Shown here piece by piece: positions 44,309 to 52,251 of a DNA stretch of 64,000 bases. Each line of letters opens with the position of its first letter. Position 1 is the first letter of the stretch. This stretch comes from Skermania sp. ID1734 (lineage in GTDB: Bacteria; Actinomycetota; Actinomycetes; Mycobacteriales; Mycobacteriaceae), in contig NZ_VLIY01000004.1 of the NCBI RefSeq assembly GCF_007489285.1, positions 1 through 64,000 of the forward strand, given 5' to 3'. Under the pieces are notes generated by a model. That model was not told where the DNA came from, ran no database searches, and saw only the letters and a list, made by a program, of their open reading frames with translations. The position numbers and the translations under genes are program-made.

Positions 44309-44647
44309 ATGTTCACAAAGAAAGGCGATTCGGCCGTTCTCGCCAAGCTCGGGGAGGCGCCCGCGCAATACCGGGAGATTGGCGAACGCCTGCATCACAT
44401 CATCCGAGACAGCGCGCCGTCGTTGGAGCCGATCGTGCGCTGGGGGCTGCCCTTCTATGTGAAGGACGGCAAGGACATCTGCTACATCAAACCGGATAAG
44501 GACTTCATCGCATTCGGCTTCGGCGAGGTGGTGAACCCTGCGCGTGAGGAAGGTGCCCGCATGCACCCGGTCGCGTGGACGCTCACCTCGCTAGATGCTG
44601 CTACCGAAGCCAAGATTCGGGCACTCGTCGAGAAGGCGGTGGCCTGA
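44309..44647 (+). CDS. DUF1801-family protein
   Basis: This 112-residue protein of the YdhG/DUF1801 group contains APSLEPIVRWGLPFYVKDGK and FIAFGFGE, which are family blocks of a small alpha/beta fold related to iron-chaperone frataxin-like proteins. The ATG has AGAGGAGG about 10 bases upstream. The preceding 200 bases show no gene. The role is unknown. Confidence 0.8.
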   Translation: MFTKKGDSAVLAKLGEAPAQYREIGERLHHIIRDSAPSLEPIVRWGLPFYVKDGKDICYIKPDKDFIAFGFGEVVNPAREEGARMHPVAWTLTSLDAATEAKIRALVEKAVA

Positions 44648-44667
44648 CGAGGGCCCCGTAAAATTCG

Positions 44668-44697
44668 TTGCGGCTCCCCAGCAACCACTGCTACTTT
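44668..44697 (+). promoter_or_regulatory. Putative promoter of leader peptide and hydrolase
   Basis: TTGCGG, 18 bases, TACTTT resembles a housekeeping promoter and predicts a start near 44704, just before the ribosome binding site of the leader peptide. It overlaps a TTTCGGGAG segment that could pair with 44815-44823 only if transcription begins further upstream. Confidence 0.45.
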
Positions 44698-44733
44698 TCG
44701 GGAGCCGTGTCAGTGAACAAGGAGGTGGTACCC

Positions 44734-44787
44734 GTGAACGCAGTATCGACGTGGGTGCTCCCCCCTGGGGTCACGGTCGGGCGATAG
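44734..44787 (+). CDS. Leader peptide VNAVSTWVLPPGVTVGR
   Basis: A 17-codon ORF with the strong ribosome binding site AAGGAGGTGG about 6 bases before its GTG and a TAG stop 45 bases before the hydrolase ATG. The peptide has Trp and a Pro-Pro pair, which can slow ribosomes. It lies inside a region able to form alternative hairpins, as for translational attenuators of antibiotic-resistance genes. It is too short to be a functional enzyme. Confidence 0.6.
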   Translation: MNAVSTWVLPPGVTVGR

Positions 44788-44820
44788 GTCGTCCGGGAGC
44801 GCCGTTGCACAGCACTCCCG
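44754..44820 (+). promoter_or_regulatory. Attenuator-like alternative RNA pairings before the hydrolase
   Basis: GGTGCTCCC (44754-44762, inside the leader ORF) can pair with GGGAGCGCC (44795-44803, one G-U). CGGGAG (44794-44799) can instead pair with CTCCCG (44815-44820), which abuts GAAAGG, the ribosome binding site of the hydrolase. The two pairings exclude each other, so a ribosome stalled on the leader would change access to the hydrolase start. Confidence 0.6.
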
Positions 44821-44832
44821 AAAGGCACGACC

Positions 44833-45564
44833 ATGCAATTCATTTCTGAACAGCGCCTCGATGACGACGCTCTCGAACGCGAATTCACCCTTGGCGAAAT
44901 TCCCGGCATCCTGTGGACGCCCGCAACTGTCTCCGAACCGGCCCCGCTGATCCTGCTCGGCCACCCCGGCGGACTGCGCAAGATGTATCCCCGACTGCTG
45001 GCTCGGGCGCGGCACTCCGCAGCGGCGGGCTTCGCCACGGCCACAATCGAACTCCCCGGCAGCGGCGACCGACCCCGGTCCGCCGTGGCCGAGCAGGCCC
45101 GCGCCGACCTGCGCCGAGCGATACAGGCTGGCGAACCAGTTGCCGAAGAGATCGTCGAACGGCTGATCCTCCCGCTGGTCGACAAGGCGGTTCCGGAATG
45201 GCAGTCCGCCCTGGACGCCCTCCTTTCGCTGCCCGAGATCCGTGGACCGGTCGGGTATTCGGGTGGAGTGATCGCCATCGGCACCCGGCTGGCAGCGGTG
45301 GAACCGCGCATTTCGGCCGCCGTCCTGTTCGCCGGAAGCTATGTGCCCCGCACCATTTTCGACGAAGCCAGACAGGTCACCATTCCGCTGCATGTCCTGC
45401 TGCAGTGGGACGACGAAGGAAACGACCGGCAGATGGCCCTCGATCTGTTCGACGCCTTCGGCTCCAGCCAAAAGACGCTGCACGCCAATATGGGCGGGCA
45501 CACCGGCGTCCCGCAATTCGCCGGCGAGGAGGCGAATCGGTTCTTTACTCGGCACCTGACGTAA
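44833..45564 (+). CDS. Alpha/beta hydrolase, dienelactone-hydrolase/esterase-like
   Basis: A 243-residue alpha/beta hydrolase. Oxyanion segment LLGHPGG (near 42), nucleophile elbow GYSGG with Ser143, acid Asp193 or Asp194 (QWDDEGND) and His223 (GGHTGVP). No signal peptide, so cytosolic. The leader peptide and switch-like RNA upstream suggest induction by something that stalls ribosomes, so an antibiotic-inactivating esterase is a reasonable hypothesis; it is not shown by the protein sequence itself. Confidence 0.8.
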   Translation: MQFISEQRLDDDALEREFTLGEIPGILWTPATVSEPAPLILLGHPGGLRKMYPRLLARARHSAAAGFATATIELPGSGDRPRSAVAEQARADLRRAIQAGEPVAEEIVERLILPLVDKAVPEWQSALDALLSLPEIRGPVGYSGGVIAIGTRLAAVEPRISAAVLFAGSYVPRTIFDEARQVTIPLHVLLQWDDEGNDRQMALDLFDAFGSSQKTLHANMGGHTGVPQFAGEEANRFFTRHLT

Positions 45565-45585
45565 GGCCGTTTCCCTCAACGACTT

Positions 45586-45870
45586 TCAGCACCTGCGTGA
45601 AGCCCTCTGGGTAGCGCGCCAGTCCCGGTAGCGGTCGGGACAACAGACGGCGCAGGGGCGATACCCGGCAGCGACGGCACCGGTCTCGTCGGTGAAGAAC
45701 ACCCGATGCGTCCGGTAGCCGCCGCGCGCGAGAGCCCTTAGCGCGGCCGGACAGTCCAGGCGTCCGTAGATTCTGGTACGACGGTGACCGCCCCACGCTC
45801 CGGGGACCACGGACCGATACGACCGACCGTCTGCGCCGACAAGCGCGTACGTCGTGGCTGGAACTGTCAC
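45586..45870 (-). CDS. Ada-type metal-binding domain protein
   Basis: A 94-residue protein consisting mostly of an Ada N-terminal-like zinc domain: IYGRLDCPAAL with Cys40 and YRPCAVCCPDRY with Cys73, Cys76 and Cys77. It has no methyltransferase or AraC part. In Ada the equivalent cysteine accepts methyl groups from phosphotriesters. The GTG overlaps the stop of the oxygenase gene by GTGA, so the two are co-translated and may act together on nucleic-acid alkylation or be an oxidation-responsive pair. Confidence 0.75.
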   Translation of the reverse strand: MTVPATTYALVGADGRSYRSVVPGAWGGHRRTRIYGRLDCPAALRALARGGYRTHRVFFTDETGAVAAGYRPCAVCCPDRYRDWRATQRASRRC

Positions 45871-46601
45871 GTTGCGTCGTGAAAGACCAGGCCGAGCGTG
45901 TGGCGCCGCCCGGAGCGGATCACCGAGACGCCGTGGCGAACGGGCGCGGCCGACCATCCGCGTGTGCTGGCAACCGGGCGATCCCTCGTGGTGAACACAT
46001 AGCCGTGACCGTGCGGGAGCAGCGTAGCGGTCCCGCGGGACTGGGCCCGGGGCCGTTGCTCGACCAGCAGGAATTCTCCGCCGGTGTGGTCGACACCCGG
46101 CTCGTTGAGGTTGATGACGACTTGGAGCGGAAAGAACAGTTCGCCGTACAGGTCGCGGTGCAGCGCGTTCCAGTCGCCGGCCGAATAGCGCAACAAGATT
46201 GCGGTGGACCGGGTCTGCCCGGCGTCGTGACACATGCGCAGCCAGTCGTCGAGCGTGTCCGGCCACGGCGCCGGACGACCGAGCTTGGCCCACCAGTCGC
46301 GGGCGATGGGCAGCAGTCGCGGGTACAGCGCGTACTTCAGCGCTTCGATCGGCTCCGGGTACGGCGTGGCGAAGTACCGGTACTCACCTTTTCCGAAGCG
46401 ATATCGGCTCATGTCGATGGTGGCCCGGAACTGCCTGTCATCTTCATAGAGATCACGCAACTCTGCAGTTTCCTCCGGAGTCAGGAGTTGCGGAAGCAGC
46501 GCGCCGCCGACTTCGTTGACCTCGGCCGTGATCGCTGGCCAGTTGCCCGACTCGACACGACGTGCCCAACGGTCGTTCGGCGTTGCGTTGGTAGGGCTCA
46601 T
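45867..46601 (-). CDS. 2-oxoglutarate/Fe(II)-dependent oxygenase
   Basis: This 244-residue dioxygenase of the double-stranded beta-helix fold has the iron triad His148-x-Asp150 (ALHRDLYG) and His223 (PVRHGVSVI), followed by Arg residues at 229 and 232 that would bind 2-oxoglutarate. LLVEQRPRAQSRG lies between. It resembles HalD/ArpA-type proteins of unknown substrate rather than AlkB. It overlaps the Ada-like gene and follows the DHFR-like gene by 14 bases. Confidence 0.83.
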   Translation of the reverse strand: MSPTNATPNDRWARRVESGNWPAITAEVNEVGGALLPQLLTPEETAELRDLYEDDRQFRATIDMSRYRFGKGEYRYFATPYPEPIEALKYALYPRLLPIARDWWAKLGRPAPWPDTLDDWLRMCHDAGQTRSTAILLRYSAGDWNALHRDLYGELFFPLQVVINLNEPGVDHTGGEFLLVEQRPRAQSRGTATLLPHGHGYVFTTRDRPVASTRGWSAAPVRHGVSVIRSGRRHTLGLVFHDAT

Positions 46602-46615
46602 GGAACGTAAACGCC

Positions 46616-47200
46616 TCAGCAGAAAGAATCGTGAGATTGGGGCTCGCCACCTTCCCTGCCGAATCGCGACAGCACCGCCGCACCCACCTGCTCGCTCGCG
46701 AGAAGCTGGAGGTACCTGGGCGTGCCGGTAGTGGGAAAGAGTCGCTCGCCGCTGCCGAGCACGGTGGGGAACGTCAAAAGTCGGTACTCGTCGATCAGGT
46801 CCGCAGCCATCAACGCGTGGACGACGCTGAGGCTGCCGGTGACGATGACATCGCGCTGCTCGCGCTTGACGCTGTCGACCAGGTCACCGTCGATAATCCG
46901 CGAGTTCTGCCAGGCAGACACGTCTGTCAGCGTGCGCGAGGCGACCAGCTTCGGCACGGCGTTCATCCGCCTGGCGAACGGGTCGTCGCGTTGCGGCCAC
47001 AGTCGGGCGAACAGTTGCCAGGTGGTCCGCCCAAGCAACAGGACACCGTCGTCCAGGACACTGCCGAGCCTGAACTTGTCGCCGGCGACCGTCGCCGGAC
47101 CGTGCCGGAACGCCCACCCTCCGCTAGGCGTCCCCGCAGATCCGTCCGGGTCCGACACCATTCCGTCCAGGGTGATGAATTCGATGACGATGACACTCAT
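46616..47200 (-). CDS. Dihydrofolate reductase-family (RibD C-terminal-like) protein
   Basis: A 194-residue reductase-like protein of the RibD C-terminal/DHFR fold. IEFITLDGMVSDPDG at the start, DGVLLLGRTTWQLF in the middle and VTGSLSVVHALMAADLIDEYRLLTFPTVLGSG later are family blocks. Such proteins in actinobacteria are stress-linked and often adjoin ECF sigma genes; a true folate role is unlikely. It lies 54 bases after the sigma gene on the same strand and may be its target. Confidence 0.85.
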   Translation of the reverse strand: MSVIVIEFITLDGMVSDPDGSAGTPSGGWAFRHGPATVAGDKFRLGSVLDDGVLLLGRTTWQLFARLWPQRDDPFARRMNAVPKLVASRTLTDVSAWQNSRIIDGDLVDSVKREQRDVIVTGSLSVVHALMAADLIDEYRLLTFPTVLGSGERLFPTTGTPRYLQLLASEQVGAAVLSRFGREGGEPQSHDSFC

Positions 47201-47254
47201 GATGATTCCCTTCGGTCGATGCTCACCAGTACGTACCGGCGGCATCGCCGAAAC

Positions 47255-48193
47255 TCATCGCCGCTGGCGAAATTCGTCTACGGAAATTTGGGGCGGCAGC
47301 CCGAACGCTTCGAACACCCTCGGATCGGCGAACACAACGTTGCGTGCAACCAGCCCACCGACAACCGTGAACACCTGCAACGTGTGCAGTCGGTGCCCAC
47401 CGCCGGGCTCGGGCGCATACGCAGCCAATGCCGGTTGGCCGTTGGCGCTCAACTTTATTACGCGCCAACCAGTTCCGCGCATGTCGAACACTCGGCGCAT
47501 GAACAGGCCGTAGTCGCGGCTGCCCCGGTACCACAACGGCACCGGCGGCATCTCCAGCACGGCATCGCCGGTGAGCAGCTGCACGAGCGCGGGAACGTCG
47601 GCAGCTTCGAATGCGCGCACATATCGGTCGATCACCGCTTGAACCGCGGGGTCGTCCGGTTCGGCGATTTCGTCCGCCGCACCGACGTCAGCCAGCGCTG
47701 CGCGGGCTCGCTGCAATGCGCTGTTGACAGCGCTGACGGTGGTTTGCAACTGTTCGGCGACCTCTGCCGCGCTGAACTCCAACACCTCTCGCAATAGCAG
47801 CACAGCCCGCTGCCGCGGCGGCAAGAGTTGCATCGCCGCCACCAGCGCAAGTCGCATGTCGTCCTGCACACCGTTGTCGAATCGCGCGTCGGGAAACGGC
47901 TCCAGCCAACCGATGTCGAGCGCCGGCGTAAGCGGCGCCCCAGGATCCTCGCTCGGTGCGCCCAATCCCGACGGCAACGGTCGCCGCGCACGTCCCGCCA
48001 ACGCGGTCAAACAGACGTTGGTGGCGATCCGATACAGCCAGGTCCGTTGCGATGCACGGCTTTCGTCGTACCGGTCGCGAGCCTGCCACGCGCGCAGCAT
48101 CGTCTCCTGCGCAAGATCCTCGGCCTCGTGAAAAGAGCCCAGCATCCGGTAGCAGTACCTCACCAACTCGCCGCGATACGGCTCTAAGTCCAC
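47255..48193 (-). CDS. ECF sigma factor with C-terminal SnoaL-like domain
   Basis: A 312-residue sigma-70 family protein. Region 2 contains RMLGSFHEAEDLAQETMLRA, region 4 LPPRQRAVLLLREVLEFSAA with the HTH EVAEQLQTTVSAVNSALQRA. A C-terminal SnoaL/NTF2-like domain (about 190-312) replaces an anti-sigma partner, as in the SigG/SigJ-type groups, where it is thought to control activity. It heads a minus-strand group with the DHFR-like, oxygenase and Ada-like genes. Confidence 0.9.
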   Translation of the reverse strand: MDLEPYRGELVRYCYRMLGSFHEAEDLAQETMLRAWQARDRYDESRASQRTWLYRIATNVCLTALAGRARRPLPSGLGAPSEDPGAPLTPALDIGWLEPFPDARFDNGVQDDMRLALVAAMQLLPPRQRAVLLLREVLEFSAAEVAEQLQTTVSAVNSALQRARAALADVGAADEIAEPDDPAVQAVIDRYVRAFEAADVPALVQLLTGDAVLEMPPVPLWYRGSRDYGLFMRRVFDMRGTGWRVIKLSANGQPALAAYAPEPGGGHRLHTLQVFTVVGGLVARNVVFADPRVFEAFGLPPQISVDEFRQRR

Positions 48194-48569
48194 CGGCCCA
48201 TCATGGCGTACGGCGACACCTTGAACGTAGCTCGCTGTGCGAGCGGACGGGGCCGCTCGAGAGTTCCCGCAGCTGTTTGCGGTCGCCCATGACCAGCCCC
48301 TTCACCGCCCGCACCGAGGATCACCCCCTGCGCCACCCTCGGTGGCTGAGGCGCAGACCCATCGTGCATCACCACCTAGGGCCATTCGAAGAAAAATCGG
48401 ACAACGCTGTGAAATTCACACCGAGATTCATCCTCTTTTGGGATCGGCACCAAACGTTCTGAGGGTCGGCACCAAACGACCAACGATATGGCACCTGGCG
48501 CCGTCACCAAATTTAGAGGAGAATTCCCCTACTTTGCTCGACGCGATGCACCGGGCGACCTCGCCGTAG
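48194..48569. other. Gene-free stretch between sigma factor and DUF2236 gene
   Basis: No convincing gene. The motif TCGGCACCAAACG occurs twice (about 48443-48472), and a 57-codon ORF from ATG 48289 has no good ribosome binding site. It includes the promoter of the sigma gene, which I cannot place, and perhaps the terminator of the oxygenase gene. Confidence 0.5.
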
Positions 48570-49892
48570 TCAAGCACTAACCGGGTCGTATTCCGCCGCG
48601 TCGCTGATAAATTCGGGATTTCCGTAGGTTGCGAGCCGCCTCTTCACGAGTCCGGTGATGTAGCGGTCGACGATCGGTTGCAGCGGCCGGATGCGCGCGG
48701 CCTGCATGACCGCGAGAAACCGTCCCATGACGAACGGCGCGGTGATCGCGATCCGCACATAGTCGGCCGGGTCGAGCGTCACACTCATCGCCTCGGCCGC
48801 CTTTCGGTCGCCGTTGAAGAACGCACGAATGAACGCGGCTTTGCTGTAGCTACGTTCAACGGCGTCGGCGGCGCGATCGAACCAGGTGGTGCCGTGCCGG
48901 AGGTAGGCGCCCATGGTCGCCCGCACCAGCGATCCGCACGTCGCATCGTCGAAGTCGTCGCGCAGCAGCGCCGCACGAGTGTTCATGACCTCGATGATGC
49001 CGTCGCAGTCGGCTGGCAGGAGCTCTTTTAGCAGCCCCAGCAGGAAGCAGCGGTAGCGAGCGAATTCGACTGAAGCACGCTCACTTTCGTTGAAATCCGA
49101 GCGCCCCTCTCGCTTCACTTTCATGGCGAGCAGCAGTTGGCCGATCAGGCCGGCAGGCATCTGGTCGACCTGGGGAATCGGCATTCCATAGACCGACACG
49201 TCCCATTTGCCGGAGCGCTTCAGCGCGTTGTAGCGGACCATCGAATGCATCAGCCGTACCATCGCGGCCGCCTCGAAGCCCGGGCCGTGCCGGTCGAGCG
49301 CGCCGGGAAGCGTTGTCACCGCAAAGAAGTTGGCGGTCTCGTTCACCCGCCGGGCAGCTCGCCGACCACTGAGTGCCCCGGTCAACGCCATCGGCAGTGC
49401 CGCATAGGAGTTGGTGAACGTCGCAATGAACGCGCCGCGCGTCACGAACGGCGCCACCAAGGCCGTCGGAATCCGCACCTGCCGTGCGCCTTCGGCGACG
49501 AGATCGAGGTCTATCCAATCCGGGGTGTCTTCCATGGCGGCGACAAACGTCACCAGTTCCGGCGGGGCGTCAGGCACCGCCTCGATCCCCTCCCGGCACG
49601 CAGTCCGGAGCATCGCGATGAGGTGAGTGACGCTGTGCGTGGCGGTGAGTGCCGCGTACGCATCGGCGGGGACGTCACCGAGCATGGTCGCCGTGCTGAT
49701 CAGTTCGACGACACGCTCATTTTGCAGCAGGCGCGGACGGTTCGCGACCCAGGCGGGCAGCGACGAGGCGACATCCGGATCGGTCGTCAGGCGGTACGGC
49801 TGCTGGTCGAAGTCCATGTCACCGTACAGATTCGGCAACAACTCGCGCTGAGCGTGGACGCGCGCCGCGAGCTCAGGATAGTACGTCGTCAT
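48570..49892 (-). CDS. MpaB/latex-clearing-type oxygenase (DUF2236), first
   Basis: This 440-residue protein belongs to the DUF2236 group that includes MpaB and the rubber oxygenase Lcp, heme proteins that cleave isoprenoid chains. The conserved VRLMHSMVR holds His216, the probable axial heme ligand; helices with DWIDLDLVAEGARQ and SGRRAARRVNETANF surround it. The stop is 12 bases before an AT-poor spacer. Its ATG overlaps the stop of the flavin monooxygenase gene by ATGA, so both are one operon and probably act on one substrate. Confidence 0.85.
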   Translation of the reverse strand: MTTYYPELAARVHAQRELLPNLYGDMDFDQQPYRLTTDPDVASSLPAWVANRPRLLQNERVVELISTATMLGDVPADAYAALTATHSVTHLIAMLRTACREGIEAVPDAPPELVTFVAAMEDTPDWIDLDLVAEGARQVRIPTALVAPFVTRGAFIATFTNSYAALPMALTGALSGRRAARRVNETANFFAVTTLPGALDRHGPGFEAAAMVRLMHSMVRYNALKRSGKWDVSVYGMPIPQVDQMPAGLIGQLLLAMKVKREGRSDFNESERASVEFARYRCFLLGLLKELLPADCDGIIEVMNTRAALLRDDFDDATCGSLVRATMGAYLRHGTTWFDRAADAVERSYSKAAFIRAFFNGDRKAAEAMSVTLDPADYVRIAITAPFVMGRFLAVMQAARIRPLQPIVDRYITGLVKRRLATYGNPEFISDAAEYDPVSA

Positions 49893-51436
49893 CGTTCACT
49901 GGTCGAATAGCCGCTCACCGCACCGACTGTGGCCGCCCGGGCCTCGAATCGGTAGGCATTTAGATTGAATCTCCTACTGCGCACCGCAGATTCGACGGGG
50001 GTCGATGGTCGCAGCGGCACGTCGCCGTGCTTGTCGAAGTAGTAACTGTTGGCCAGGACGCAACTGTCCTGCCAGAAAACCTGATTGCCACGTCGGGACA
50101 GCATTTCGGCAAAGAACGCGTCGTGCGCCGACCTGGTGACCTCGATGTAGTTGGCCTTGCGCTTGCGAGCCTGCTTCAGGCACCGCAGGATGTGCGCGGT
50201 TTGGGATTCTATCAGCGCGAAATACGACGAGCCGTTGTAGGCATACGGTCCCATGATCGAGAAGTGGTTCGGGAACTGGGGCACGCTGATTCCGTGAAAG
50301 GCCTGTAGCCGGTTGGTGTCCCACCATTCCTCGAGCAGCAAACCGTCCTTTCCGCGCAGCGAGTAGGTGGGCATGTTGCCCGATTCCATTACCTTGAACC
50401 CGGTGGCGAGAATCAGCACATCGATCTCGTGCGCGGCGCCGTCGGCGGTGTGGACCGCGGATTCGCTGACGTGCGTGATGGATTCGGTTTCGAGGTGCAC
50501 GTTGTCGCGGTTGAAGGTGGACAGGTAGGTGTTATGGAAGCTCGGCCGCTTGCAGCCCAATGCATAACGCGGCGTGAGCTTCTCCCGCACCACCGGATCG
50601 TCGACCTGCGACCGCAGATACCGCAGGAGCATCTTCTCCAGGCCCGAAGCGGCCGGCAGCACGCCGTGGTAGTGCGCTGCCAGCGGGAACGTCAACTCGA
50701 CGAACGCTTGACTGACCAACCGGGTGGCCTGCTGCCCGCCGGGTAAATGCCCGAGCAGCCATTGCGCCGGCCCGGGCATCGGCAGGTCGAGCTTGGGCAG
50801 GCACCAGATCGGGGTGCGCTGGAAAACGGTGAGATGCTCGACGTCCGGCGCAATCTCGGGGATCACCTGCACCGCGGACGCGCCCGTGCCGATGATCCCG
50901 ACGCGCTTGCCGCGCACGTTCTTGCTGTGGTCCCAGCGCGAGGTGTGCATGGTGATGCCGCCGAATGTGTCGACGCCGGGAATGTCCGGCATCTTCGGCC
51001 TGGTCAGCACCCCGGAGGCGTTCACGACGTACCGGGCAGTGATCTCGGTACCGTCGGCGATACCGAGCCGCCAGAGATTCGCCGCCTCGTCCCAGTCGGC
51101 CCGCTCGACGAGCGTGTTGAACCGAATATTGCGTCGCAGGCCGTACTTGTCCACGCACCGCTCGGCGTAGGCCTTCAATTCACGGCCGGGCGCGTACGTG
51201 CGGGTCCAATCGGGCAGCTTCTCGAAGGAGAACTGGTAGCTGAACGACGGAATATCGACCGCCACGCCGGGGTAGGTGTTCCAGTGCCAGGTTCCGCCGG
51301 GGCCGCTTGCATCGTCCAGAATCACCCAGTCGGCGAAACCCGCTTCCGACAGTTTGATGGCGAACCCGATTCCGGAGAACCCGGCGCCGACGATGACCAC
51401 CTCGTGGTCGGGTACGACAGCCTCGCGCATACGCAC
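49889..51436 (-). CDS. Flavin-containing Baeyer-Villiger-type monooxygenase
   Basis: A 515-residue FAD/NADPH monooxygenase. FAD motif VIVGAGFSGIG (near 15), the BVMO fingerprint FGGITMHTSRW (near 155) and the NADPH motif GIIGTGASA directly after. The PGGTWHWNTYPGVAVD block is typical for BVMOs. It probably inserts oxygen beside a ketone or hydroxylates a lipid or terpenoid. The ATG has an AGGAG-type site upstream. It is translationally coupled to the DUF2236 oxygenase. Confidence 0.9.
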   Translation of the reverse strand: MRMREAVVPDHEVVIVGAGFSGIGFAIKLSEAGFADWVILDDASGPGGTWHWNTYPGVAVDIPSFSYQFSFEKLPDWTRTYAPGRELKAYAERCVDKYGLRRNIRFNTLVERADWDEAANLWRLGIADGTEITARYVVNASGVLTRPKMPDIPGVDTFGGITMHTSRWDHSKNVRGKRVGIIGTGASAVQVIPEIAPDVEHLTVFQRTPIWCLPKLDLPMPGPAQWLLGHLPGGQQATRLVSQAFVELTFPLAAHYHGVLPAASGLEKMLLRYLRSQVDDPVVREKLTPRYALGCKRPSFHNTYLSTFNRDNVHLETESITHVSESAVHTADGAAHEIDVLILATGFKVMESGNMPTYSLRGKDGLLLEEWWDTNRLQAFHGISVPQFPNHFSIMGPYAYNGSSYFALIESQTAHILRCLKQARKRKANYIEVTRSAHDAFFAEMLSRRGNQVFWQDSCVLANSYYFDKHGDVPLRPSTPVESAVRSRRFNLNAYRFEARAATVGAVSGYSTSER

Positions 51437-51451
51437 ACTCCTCGTTGAGTG

Positions 51452-51475
51452 AGATAGCCGTTGTCGAGACTATCT
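51452..51475. promoter_or_regulatory. Weak inverted repeat before the monooxygenase gene
   Basis: AGATAG and CTATCT flank a 12-base centre 16 bases upstream of the monooxygenase ATG. It may be an operator for one of the TetR-type regulators in the cluster. The half-site differs from that at 54.6 kb. Confidence 0.35.
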
Positions 51476-51594
51476 GTTAGCCCGCCGCCAAGCACGCGAC
51501 CGGCGGCCGAATCCGACGACGTTGGCACGTATGCCCGTTCGGTAATCGGGTACGGATCACTGTGGTAGACGTGCATTCGTTCTAGGAGAGACTC

Positions 51595-52119
51595 ATGTAC
51601 AGCAAGATCGCCGTCGCGGGACATCCGATTCACCCGATGCTAGTGGCTTTTCCCGTGGCGTTTTACGCCGCTAGCCTGGCCGGGTTCGCCGTCTACGCGG
51701 CCAATGGTCATCAGTTCTGGTTGAATCTGGCCATCGCCGGCGCCATTGCGGGTTCGGGCAGCGCGATTGTCGCCGCCTTGCCGGGAATGATCGACTGGCT
51801 CTTCGGCATACCCAGGCAGTCTCAAGCGAAGATCCTCGGGCTGACCCATGGCGGGCTGAACGTGACAGCGCTCGGCCTGTTCATCGCCACTGCGGTGCTG
51901 TATGTCGGCAACTGGAACGGGCCATCCGCTGACGCGACGCTCGGACTGGCGCTGACTGCGGCCGGGGTCGCCGTGACGATCGCAGCGGGGGCGTTGGGCT
52001 GGACTCTGGTGCAGACATTCCACGTCGGTGTCAGCCTCACCGATGAACAGCGGCGGGATGAAGACATCGTCCATATGCACACCTGCAGGATGCGGATGCC
52101 ACACCGTCGCGCCAGCTGA
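51595..52119 (+). CDS. DUF2231-family membrane protein
   Basis: A 174-residue membrane protein with four hydrophobic helices and the family start AGHPIHPMLVAFPVAFY. The His-Pro-x-His motif is the DUF2231 hallmark and may bind a metal or heme. It has a polar C-terminus with HMHTCRMRMPHRR, a small His/Cys-rich tail. AGGAGAG lies about 6 bases before the ATG. It points away from the monooxygenase operon and its relation to the cluster is unclear. Confidence 0.83.
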   Translation: MYSKIAVAGHPIHPMLVAFPVAFYAASLAGFAVYAANGHQFWLNLAIAGAIAGSGSAIVAALPGMIDWLFGIPRQSQAKILGLTHGGLNVTALGLFIATAVLYVGNWNGPSADATLGLALTAAGVAVTIAAGALGWTLVQTFHVGVSLTDEQRRDEDIVHMHTCRMRMPHRRAS

Positions 52120-52143
52120 ATCGCGCCGGCTGTCGGACGAACA

Positions 52144-52189
52144 CGAACGAATGGCTGCCCAAGCAGCACGATTTTCAGCCATTCGTTCG
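52144..52189. terminator. Bidirectional hairpin between DUF2231 and CrtC-like genes
   Basis: CGAACGAATGGCTG and CAGCCATTCGTTCG form a perfect 14-bp stem with an 18-base loop between convergent genes. Confidence 0.75.
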
Positions 52190-52251
52190 GTCTCGAGGTT
52201 GGCTGCCCACAAACACCGACGTCGACGCGGTGGTCACAGCGAGTGCTGTAC

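Noticed and set aside
44696-44823. A 9-bp pairing TTTCGGGAG/CTCCCGAAA that would hide the hydrolase ribosome binding site
   Set aside because: The left arm overlaps the predicted -10 element, so it would probably not be transcribed; the two alternative pairings inside the transcript are reported instead.
48289-48462. A 57-codon ORF starting MTSPFTARTEDHPLRHPRW
   Set aside because: No convincing ribosome binding site, no known family, and it ends in low-quality sequence with repeated TCGGCACCAAACG; kept only as part of the gene-free stretch.
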